Position numbers and translations under genes: made by a program. From Pristionchus mayeri (lineage: Eukaryota; Nematoda; Chromadorea; Rhabditida; Neodiplogasteridae), in the NCBI GenBank assembly GCA_036245805.1, contig BTRK01000006.1, forward strand, positions 46,803,257 through 46,867,256: 64,000 nt of DNA. Direction: 5' to 3'. Below the pieces are notes generated by a model. That model was given only the letters and a program-made list of their open reading frames with translations. It searched no databases and was not told where the DNA came from. Below, one piece after another: positions 55,401 through 64,000 of the stretch (its first letter is position 1; each line of letters opens with the position of its first letter).

Positions 55401-56660
55401 GAGAGACCTAAGTTGTGATTTTCCTTAACCCCGAATAATGATTTGTTTAACTCTTTGCCTACGCGCATCTCAATTCATTGACAATTCTGAATGAATTATC
55501 ATCACAATTAGTCTGTTATGCTCGATACAGATATCAATGTTTGCAGCATTTTCCATTTCCAAAATTATTCAAATTTGTTCATGGTATTAATGAAGACTAG
55601 TGCTCGAAATGATGTTCGAACACAAAAGCATGATTCATCCATGCAGATGCGCAGATTGTAATCTGTCATTGCGCCTCGAAGACAAATGGCAGCACAAAAA
55701 GTGGGCAGAGATCAACTCTGAGAAGAGCCATCTGTTCTTGAAAAAAATAGGAAGCAGACAAATGATTGAGGTGAGAGAGCAAAAAGTACGAAAAGGACAG
55801 AAGATCAACTTGAGGAGAAGCACGGAAGAGACGAGTGATCGCTAATGCTCAATCAGCTTCTATATCATCTGCGAATTATTCAAGAGTTAATTTTTAACAT
55901 ATATGGGTTGTAAAGCAGAAGATACCCCTATAAGTGGAGCGATTGCATGATTCAACAGGTCCGAGACCTGATGCTTGAATAAATTTTATTTTATTTTATT
56001 AAATGGTTTGTAATCGGCAAGAATTCGTTCTTTGATTTCCAAACGCCGAACTTTGGATTTGACTTCGATGCTCCGAGTCCGGTTTATGCAATGTAAATTA
56101 CGAAGGGGAATCGAGTGTTTAGATGACAGATCGAACAGTAAAAGAATATTGCTACGCTTTCGCCGATCTCTGGTTGATTACGTTAGAGAACAGAGAGTGA
56201 AAGGGTTCCTCTGGGTCCTCTAGCAGGACGTTGCAATGAGTCATTAGGTGAATGTAGAGACCATCAAAAGAAGAGAGCCGGCGCTAAAGAAAGCTTCGTT
56301 AACTTTAACGCATGCCATCTATTCGTAATCCATTTTTTCCTTCCACAAAATATTCTAAATGAAATGCAATACGGTTGCATCGGACACTGCATCAAACTTA
56401 CAAAATTCATCCGAAAGGGGGGGGGGGGCGGACAAAACGTAAACGGACAAAACGTAAACGGATTGCCTTTCTCTGGAGATTTTATCTAGCAACCTGGGAT
56501 TTGTTACATTGTTATCAGTATGCCCTCTCCTACATCACCCTGATTAGATCCTCTAACTAGGCGATCATGATTTTCACTCACCTCCAACGTATAGGGGTTC
56601 ATTGTCCAAAATTGGGAATTTTAGTGGAAAATCACGGTTAGATTAACATTAAATGCCGTA
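55401..56660. other. Intergenic, no gene supported
   Basis: Contains aataaattttattttatttt at about 55978, which could be the tail of a retroelement, and a run of eleven G at 56419-56429. The short open frames (55600-55845, 56032-56223) show no recognisable domain. Confidence 0.5.
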
Positions 56661-56664
56661 ACTA

Positions 56665-56690
56665 TTAGGTTGTCTCAAAAGTTTCTGACT
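56665..56690 (+). mobile_element. Solo mariner-type terminal repeat
   Basis: ttaggttgtctcaaaagttt followed by ctgac, preceded by TA, looks like a mariner end of a different subfamily from the element at 48.8 kb. No partner end was found downstream. Confidence 0.55.
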
Positions 56691-57084
56691 ATTTAATTTT
56701 TCAAGTTTGCTCTCGTCACCATCGGATGTTTCAATTTTCCTTTTGGCATGAGTTAGGGTCTTGGTAGTGTAATACCTAAAGAGGAAGTAATTATGTTCCA
56801 AGAATGATCGATCATCTCTCATTTCGAGCTCGGCAGTTCAATAATTCTTGCAACATGCCTTTGCTCTTCCTCTCCTCTCTGAAAACCAGAGAGCAGATGT
56901 CCGTTGTAACTCTGCCTTCCTCTTCACCAATGTCTATCTCTCTCTCTCTTTTCCTTCCTCTTCTTCCTGCTAAACTCTCCTCGATAGCACAATCTCTATC
57001 ATCTCAAGCCTCGGAATCTCCTCAATCACTGCCTCTCGCTTCTCCCACCTCTCAGCGCTCTCTTTGTTCCGTATGTTATTTCCC

Positions 57085-57117
57085 GGCTCCGCCCCTCACG
57101 TTGAGACCGCTTAAAAG
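57085..57117 (+). promoter_or_regulatory. GC box and TATA-like box of the plus-strand FAR gene
   Basis: ggctccgcccc at 57085-57095 followed by cttaaaag at 57110-57117, about 260 bp before the ATG. Flanking sequence (cccggctccgcccctcacg) is the same as at the other FAR gene. Confidence 0.7.
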
Positions 57118-57370
57118 TGCTCGTCCTGCTTCAGTCCAGCACCGGCTTTCAATGCCTTCCAATCTTCGTCTGAACTAGACAAGCCAGCTATTTATCCAGC
57201 CTTCTAATTGCTACCATCTGACCACTGATCTACCATAGCCTACAATATCTCTACGAGGGCTTTACTCCTTTTCTCGACTTTCTTAACCCATTTCTCTGTT
57301 GAGGACTACTTAGCGCACTCCACCGTCTGACCCAGTGACCTACCGTATCATACCATACCTCATTCCAGGT

Positions 57371-58321
57371 ATGTTCCGATCGATCGCCCTCCTGGCCCTC
57401 GTCGCCGTCTGCGCCCTCTCCGCGCCCTTCAACTCCATCGATGATGTGCCCGCCGAGTACAAGGGTACGGTAATCTTAGGACCTTAACCTTATACTTACC
57501 TTAAGCCTTGCCTTTACCCTAATCCTAATATTCCAGACCTGATCCCCCAACAGGCCGCTGATTTTCTCAAGGATCTCACCGATGAGGACAAGAAGATTCT
57601 CAAGGAGATCGGAGCCAACTACGCCAGCTACAAGGACGAGGATGAGGTAAGCCGTAACCTTAAGCCTTAATAATCGACCCTAAGCGCTAAGATTGACACT
57701 TAATCGTTAAGGCCCTTGCCGCCCTGAAGGAGAAGTCGCCCGTTCTCTACGAGAAGGCCGAGAAGCTCCGTGGTATGCTCAAGGAGAAGGTTGACCAGCT
57801 CGGAGCGGAGGCAAAGGCCTTCGCCGAGGAGGTAGGACATTGGTGGCCTAAAGTCTTAAGACTCAATCCTAAGCGACCTTAGTGACCTTAGCCATCCTTA
57901 AAATCTTAATGCAGCTTCTCGCCGATGCCCGCAAGGTCCAGGCCGCCGTTGTCGCTGGAAACAAGCCCACCCTCGAGGAGCTGAAGAAGAAGGTACCTAA
58001 TTACTAAACACCTGGAACTTATCTTTTGCCCTTATCCTTTCTTAGACATACATTTGAGTTCAGGTTAATGGTCCGCCCTTGATTTTTCCATACCTTATCC
58101 TTTGGGTGTTCGAGATTGCGAAGATGACTTATTCCTTATATATACCTTTCTTTAACTTTAACCTCAACCTTAAATTTAAGGTCATCGCTGCTTACGAGAA
58201 GTTCGTGGCTCTCTCCGATGAGGCTAAGGCCGACCTCGAGAAGGTCTTCCCCATCACTGCCGGCGTCTTCAAGAACGAGAAGGTCCAGGCTCTCGCCAAG
58301 GGATTCCTCAACAAGGAGTAG
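57371..58321 (+). CDS. far-like: Fatty-acid and retinol-binding protein (FAR), second copy, 180 aa
   Basis: Exons 57371-57464, 57537-57646, 57712-57831, 57915-57992 and 58181-58321, the same exon lengths as the other copy (94, 110, 120, 78 and 141). Signal peptide MFRSIALLALVAVCALSA, then PFNSIDDVPAEYKDLIPQQA, helices as in the other copy, ending LAKGFLNKE. Differences cluster in the first 50 residues (for example TGLSEED to KDLTDED). The last exon differs from the other copy at only two silent bases. Secreted nematode lipid carrier; oriented head to head with its partner, 2.7 kb apart. The last intron is longer (188 bp) than in the other gene (77 bp). Confidence 0.95.
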
Positions 58322-58372
58322 ATGAACCCATCACTTAGAACTTTCATATTCCATTGTAATTTATGCAAAGCT

Positions 58373-58378
58373 TTAATA
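58373..58378 (+). terminator. Poly(A) signal of the plus-strand FAR gene
   Basis: AATAAA within tttaataaattatggac, matching the 3' end of the other FAR gene. Confidence 0.75.
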
Positions 58379-58399
58379 AATTATGGACATTGACATTTT

Positions 58400-59420
58400 A
58401 TAGCTCTTGACTTGCATCGATCTGGACTCATGTCATATCAGTGAGAGCGACAGAGAAACAGTAGCTACTCGATTGTGAATATTCAATGAGCATGCAATTC
58501 ACGCCTTTTATGAGAAGAGTGAACATAGGTGCTGCTTAGGCGAGAGGAATGGTACGAAAATCAAGAAAGAGCTGAGGGTATGCAACGATAATATCGGCTG
58601 CAATTTGTTCGTTTGTAGGGCAAGTAACTGCAAAAAATCGACATGCTATGTTTACACTCTCATAACAAAAAATAAACATTATTCTTTATGTATTTTAACA
58701 CTCAAGTTCAATTATTAACACCACAAGGGGAATAATTGGGATGAACTGGGTACGGTCGAAGATCGCATGAAGGGCGTTAGGACTCCTGAGTGGCGTAAAA
58801 AGACTGTCCCGAAATCAGGCGAGGCCTCGTCTAATTCCGTGTATCCATAATATTCTGATTCTTAGCAATTTTACTCGCCTAAAACAATTTTGCTTGTACA
58901 TCCGATTATCACAGTTGCATTACCAGTTCAAATAAACATGAATATTGTACATTCACGACTAGTATTGAGATGTTCGATAGCAATCATTAACGGAACACGA
59001 CTAAAACAAACAACGTGGCAACTGATTTACGCGTATCAACTACTTGATTCTCGTGTATGAATATTAATTGAGAAAGTTAGGAGGTTGAATTGGCGGCCGT
59101 CCTGAAATTGTGTTTTGATTCCACCTTTAAATTCATCCCTAGTACTAATTCCATTTCAATTTCCAATACAAACGTGCCTCAAAAGCATTCAACATTGGGG
59201 AAAAAAGTATAACAATTTACCTCAAGATAATCGGATCCTATGTGGAACGGGTTTCGTATGTGTCGATAAAAGAGCGTCCGATTGGATACTGTCACTCGAC
59301 ACCGATGACAGAAGAGCATCTGAGTGAATGCATTTATAAATGCCCAAAACTGCGCTAAAATAAGTGACAAATACATTTTCAAGTACCATCACTTATCCGT
59401 TACTGAATAATTAGAAATAT
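58400..59420. other. Intergenic, no gene supported
   Basis: AT-rich, no clear repeat and no exon-like frame longer than about 70 codons. Confidence 0.5.
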
Positions 59421-59427
59421 AAATGTG

Positions 59428-60273
59428 TCATCGATTCATGAAATCACGAACCTTTCCTTTGGCGAAGTATTGATCGAGCTCTTCGAATAGCTTCTTCCCG
59501 ATTTTGCTCTAAATACACAATTTTAGAAATTTTGAGCCCTAGGGAAATCAACCTCCAAATTTCGACAATAATTAGTAAGTTTGCGCTACAAATGAACTAA
59601 AAAATTACCTTGTGCCTGCGAAAAATTTCGGGCAGCACTGATGAGACATACGGCGAATCTGATGATAATGAGTTATGCGATGTCAATGGGTGATTTGAAT
59701 GAACTTTGAGTCGTTCTAAACCGTTTGCGCGTTGTTTTTAGAATCCCTTCGGTAAATTAACAGAATGAGAAAAATGGAATTACAGGCGATGAAAAAGAAC
59801 GCTCACCCTTTAACCTCTTCACCTCCAGCTCTCCGTTTATCTCTGTCCAGTATTGCCTATCGATATCCGCCAGAAATTCAAGAGTCGGGATCGTATGCTT
59901 GTCTGGATTCGGCACTTTCGCTCCACTCCTGATATTCAGATTCTTTCACGTTCTTCTTCACTAAACTCACTCGAGATAGGGAGCGGAGTATTGCGTAGAG
60001 TAGTAGTTGTGCACTCTAAAAATAGTGCGAACGTGAGTCAAGGTCGTAAGATATCGATTAAGGTAAACCTAAAGGTGCTACCACACCCAGCAGCTTTACA
60101 ATCGAACAGAGATGGTCGCACTAGACGGGACTTTCCAATAGTTTATGCAAACATTCCCCAAACGCAAGAACAGAAAAGTAATAATAGACTCACTCTTCAC
60201 TGATCTTGGACAGATTGAGTAAGTGCTTCGCAGTCAACGCGTATGCTTGCACTTTTCCCTCCGCATCGATTTT
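59428..60273 (-). CDS. Unrecognised helical protein gene, 5' end missing
   Basis: Four minus-strand exons: 60273-60194 (or ending earlier at an alternative gtgaag donor), about 59900-59807, 59658-59609 and 59508-59428, with phases fitting for the last three. Readable parts are KIDAEGKVQAYALTAKHLLN, TLEFLADIDRQYWTEINGEL, DSPYVSSVLPEIFRRHK and SKIGKKLFEELDQYFAKGK, ending RDFMNR. Charged, helical, no cysteines. I do not recognise the family. The first visible exon starts only 15 bp from a mariner-like end (60288), and no upstream exon is found before the window ends, so the 5' part may lie beyond the inserted elements or be lost. Confidence 0.6.
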
Positions 60274-60400
60274 CTGAAATCGATATATTAGGTTGGAATA
60301 TAAGTTCTGTCCAATTTCGTGAACGATGTTTGAGCTCGCGCAAAATGCCCATCTCAAATCGCATTGAGCTAACTCAGTAGCGTAATTAGGTGGAAGACTT

Positions 60401-62297
60401 GAACATTCCCTACATATGAGTGACTATCTGAGAGGACTGACCTCAGGCCGTACAGCAAAAAATGAAATTTCATATAAGTGTGGTCCTGGGGGTAACTTTT
60501 CACGTAGAGTTCTAAAATCGACCTAAGGAAGCCGTATCTCTCACCCCTCATTTCTTGTTCTGCGCTGAACTTGAGCGGTCGGTTTTTATAACTTTTGAAC
60601 GACGCATCCAAACCCCTTACTTTTATAGTAATCCTGATAGATCTCGACGAGATAAGTATTTTTACTGTTGGAAGTGAAAGGCTAGCTCATCTGTGAAAAA
60701 AGTTGAGGCCATTTGAAATGTTAAAATTTTTATTGTGAAAAGATATATTCCGGGGTGTAATTTTAAGTATGTTCATTGGATTCCCCGTGGAAAGTTAGTT
60801 ACCCCTAGAACCTAATTTTTAGTCGTAAATTCGCGGGACAATGATATTTCCCAAAATTCGGAAAAGGGAAGTATGGTGAATCACTGAATTTCTGAAATCT
60901 CGTACATTTGGGATTTCAAAATTTTACCAATTTGGAAATGTCCTCAATACTGTACTTCAACTTTTTATGCATAATTAGAGAGTGTTCTCTCCAATAAACA
61001 TGACTTACGACATCAAAAAATAATTTTATTCACTTCACAATTTCTCAAATTTGCACGTTGCCAACTCAACAGTTCGAGTCCGCTTGACGCTTCAGCTGTA
61101 GCCATGTTGTAGCATGTCTCGACATTTGTGAAAATTGGTGGAACAGTCCTCTTCCAATATATCGGAGCTGTAGTTATTGACGCCCGAATATGGGTGTAAG
61201 ACTATCTCCGAAAATATTTAAATTTATTTTGGGAGTTAATTTTGAGAATTCTGTTTAGATACTGCTGTAAGTAATATCTTCATAACCTGAGGAATCATAT
61301 ACGTTTGGAAAAGCGACCGTTTGAACAATTTTTCAAAAGTCTAAATTTTCAAATATCGAAAATTTCGGAAATTTTGAAATGGGGAAGAGGTGTGTATTTT
61401 TGTGTAAAGTTTATACACCAGATTATGAAAACATTATTTACAGCAATGTCTAATCAGAATTCTCAAAATTAACTCCCAAAATGAATTTAAATATTTTCGG
61501 ACTCCGTCTTCTACCCATATTCGGGCGTCAATAACTGCAGCCCCGATATATTGGAGGAAGATTGTTCTGCCAATTTTCACTAATGTCGAGGCGTTCTACA
61601 ACATGGCTACAGCTAAAGTGTCAAGCGGACTCGAACTTTTGAGTTGGCAACGTGCAAATTTGAGAAATTCTAAAGTGAAAAAAATGATTTTTTGATGTCG
61701 TAAGTCATGTTTATTGGAGAGAACACTCTCTAATTATGCATAAAAAGTTGAAGTACAGTACTGAGAACATTTCCAAATTGGTATAATTTTGAAATCCCAA
61801 ATGTACGAGATTTCAGAAATTCAGTGATTCACCATACTTCCCTTTTCCGAATTTTGGGAAATATCATTGTCCCGCGAATTTACGAATAAAAATTTGGTTC
61901 TAGGGGTAACTTTCCACGGGGAATCCAATGAACACACTTAAAATTACACCCCGGAATATATCTTTTCACAATACAAATTTTAACAATTCAAATGGCCTCA
62001 ACTTTTTTCACAGATGAGCTAGCCTTTTACTTCCAACAGTAAAAATGCTTATCTCGTCGAGTTCTATCAGGATTACTATAAAAGTAAGGGGTTTGGGCGC
62101 GTCGTTCAAAAGTTAGAAAAACCGACCGCTCAAGTTCAGCGCAGAACAAGAAATGAGGGGTGTGAGATACGGCTTCCTAAGGTCGATTTTCGAACTCTAC
62201 GTGAAAAGTTACCCCAGGACCACATTTATATGAAATTTCATTTTTTGCTGTACGGCCTGAGGTCAGTCCTCTCAGATAGTCACTCATATGTTCAGAT
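60401..62297. mobile_element. 1.9 kb palindromic (foldback) element
   Basis: Paired positions sum to about 122703. The outer ends gaacat(...)atatgagtgac and gtcactcatatgttc match except for an extra nine bases on the left. The arms pair for about 850 bp each (for example gacctcaggccgtacagcaa on the left), with a spacer of roughly 180 bp near 61262-61440. The short open frames on both strands are arms of the palindrome, not genes. Confidence 0.85.
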
Positions 62298-62299
62298 CA

Positions 62300-63395
62300 A
62301 ATAAGCGACTCAGGGTATACGAGAAATTGATGATTGTCATCAAACCAAGTTTCGGATTTTTTTCAAAAGTGTTTGGATCCCTATTTTGCAGAAGAGAAGG
62401 GCAACTTCACATATATTATTGAGAAGGTCATGTCTAGTACTTTCTAAACCTAGGTAAAATGGTGGGGTTGATCCATCCCTTCAACGAATTACACGAGGAA
62501 CAAAAAGTAAGATGGAGTGATGGAGCTGTTCAATCGATTAGTATTCCTGCTCCGATAATCAAACAGACAGTTCTTAGAATATGAGCGATATAGTGCACTA
62601 CTATTGCGCCATTCATACATTAGAAAAGTCTAGCTGAACTGATCTTCATCATTCTCAAAATTGTGATTTTTCCAAAACATATTATACTTGCGAAACATGC
62701 AAAATTCCGACTTTTGGTGTCCAGGCTAGGATTACTTCTCTACCAAAAGTACCTATCACCCAATTTATCCAAACCACAATGTAATAGGGTAGGGTCCGCT
62801 TCAGCATGTAATCACAAAATAACGAGCTGATTCACTGTATGTGAGACGGGAACCGGTAAAATATGTCGATTTGAATGTTGAATTTGGGGCATCAATTTGT
62901 AAATAAATGTTGGCTTGTGACAGGAGCATCGCACAATTACCTAACTAAAATAATGTGCTGAACAGGGCCGGATCTATACATTTTCTGTATGTTTTAATCT
63001 ATAAGTCTAACTATTTGAATGCACGGTAGATAAATTCATCTGAGGTCATGTCCAGGACATCAGTATTGGCCAATTGGTGTATTTTTCAAGTTGGCCTTTC
63101 GTGTTAGAATTCATTTGAAGGTTGCTGTTGTAATACACGACCATGTTACTTTCCAAAAATATAATACGGTTGGCACTATCTCTCAGACCGATAGATTGGA
63201 ACTCGGAGAAATTAATAGCCCAGTTACCAATGACGGGGACTTTTGCCTCGCACTGCGACCACAATCCCGATGTTATAGAGCTGTACAAATGTGCGCTATA
63301 CAGAGTGTTGAATCACTTATTGTGTGAGAACAACCATTTGAAAATCGGTCGAAAAGGAAGGATGTTGAATGTAAGAAAACCAAAATATTGAAATC
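62300..63395. other. Non-genic sequence inside the possible mariner ends
   Basis: Open frames at 63091-63391 on both strands overlap each other and resemble nothing I know; they could be decayed transposon coding sequence. Confidence 0.4.
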
Positions 63396-63425
63396 GGACA
63401 GAACTTTTTTTCCAACCAGGGGTGG

Positions 63426-63680
63426 TATTCTTCTTCCAATTTCGGCCGAGCCGAAAATAATTTCGGCTCGCCCAAATCATTTTCGGCTCACTGCTCTCCT
63501 GCGGAGCGGGGGCAGAAAATAATTCGGCCGCGCCGAAATCCAAAATTGGCCGAATCATTTCCGAATTTCACGTTGAAATTTTCGGCGATCAATTTTGATG
63601 GCCGAAAATAATTGGGCGAGGACAAAGGAATTTGATGAATTTTCGGTTTGAATTCGGACTAATTTCGGAATGAATTCGGC
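63426..63680. repeat. Degenerate TTTCGGC/GCCGAAA repeats
   Basis: About fifteen copies of ttcggc, gccgaaa or attcgg in alternating orientation, many forming small palindromes such as ttcggccgagccgaa. Low-complexity satellite-like sequence. Confidence 0.7.
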
Positions 63681-64000
63681 TAGAACTTTTTAAGTTTTGG
63701 AACTTTTTTCCATATCGCAGATAGTCCCGAGTTTGCACATAAATATCACTATCTATGCATGGCTGATCTACGAACACCCAGTAGAATAATGGAGAATCAA
63801 GGCGTTCACCTTGATATTTCTCTAGATCATTTAAAATACAAAAAAGGTGGGTTGCACACACTTGCTTCTTCCATCATGTATCTACCAGTTTTTTTTGGAT
63901 ACTTGAACCATTCTCACGAGTATCCTGTGATTTGAAAAATACGGAAAAAAAATAATAATGGGCATATTGCGCGATTTGTGTTATTGTTTCAAGTGTTATG

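Larger units (their letters stand above)
60288..63417. mobile_element. Possible mariner-type terminal repeats enclosing 3.1 kb
   Basis: ttaggttggaatataagttc followed by tgtcc at 60288-60312 is matched by ggacagaacttttttt and ccaacc at 63396-63417 in inverted orientation (about 20 of 25 positions). The right end lacks the final TAA. The inside holds a separate 1.9 kb palindrome and no recognisable transposase, so this is either a decayed element with a nested insertion or two unrelated ends. Confidence 0.4.

Noticed and set aside
55970..56005. Tail of a non-LTR retrotransposon
   Set aside because: The (ATTTT) run is suggestive, but no reverse transcriptase remnant or target duplication could be seen.
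56804..57178. 124-codon Ser-rich open frame upstream of the plus-strand FAR gene
   Set aside because: It overlaps the GC box and TATA box shared with the other FAR gene, and its serine content comes from CT-rich leader sequence.

Overview
This window is nematode DNA. The introns are short and end in tttcag, two genes encode fatty-acid/retinol-binding (FAR) proteins, a family found only in nematodes, and there is a divergent nematode-type nuclear hormone receptor and a fragment of a chemoreceptor-like gene. The small-peptide gene family described below recalls the multicopy self-recognition peptides reported from Pristionchus, so a diplogastrid is possible. That is an inference from gene layout, not from a database match.

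Layout. (1) Bases 1 to about 23143 form a near-perfect giant palindrome: arms of about 11.44 kb, centre near 11572, and about 270 bp of unpaired spacer. Each arm carries one multi-exon gene for a predicted secreted protein, one divergent member of the small-peptide family, and at its outer side a tandemly repeated 2.47 kb unit with another small-peptide gene. On the right the tandem unit continues past the mirrored region to about 24882. (2) Bases 24.9-48.8 kb are an older, diverged tandem array of related units. They carry single-copy members of the peptide family at 35.2, 38.1 and 46.7 kb, and are broken up by a nuclear hormone receptor gene (27.6-34.5 kb, with a 5 kb intron full of nested inverted repeats), a 2.3 kb inverted-repeat transposon holding gene-like exons (39.2-41.5 kb), and a small lysine-rich secreted protein gene (43.9-44.5 kb). 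(3) A dead mariner transposon lies at 48.8-50.1 kb, followed by a truncated chemoreceptor-like gene and an orphan last exon of an aspartate aminotransferase. (4) Two FAR genes lie head to head at 53.8-54.7 kb (minus) and 57.4-58.3 kb (plus). (5) The end holds a short helical-looking gene of unknown family (59.4-60.3 kb), a 1.9 kb palindromic element and low-complexity repeats.

The main theme is a lineage-specific family of about 70-residue peptides: a conserved N-terminus, a variable serine-rich linker, a conserved C-terminal block, four exons, and a stop codon split by the last intron in six of eight copies. It is present eight times and has been amplified by tandem duplication and then by inverted duplication. 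All members, and the FAR genes, share a core promoter layout: a CTCCGCCC box 30-40 bp upstream of a TATA box. The rest is dense mobile DNA: Tc1/mariner-type elements, a hAT-like miniature element, tRNA-containing palindromes, and short hairpin repeats rich in CTCTC/GAGAG.

All splice models were built by eye from reading frames and splice sites. No database search was possible.
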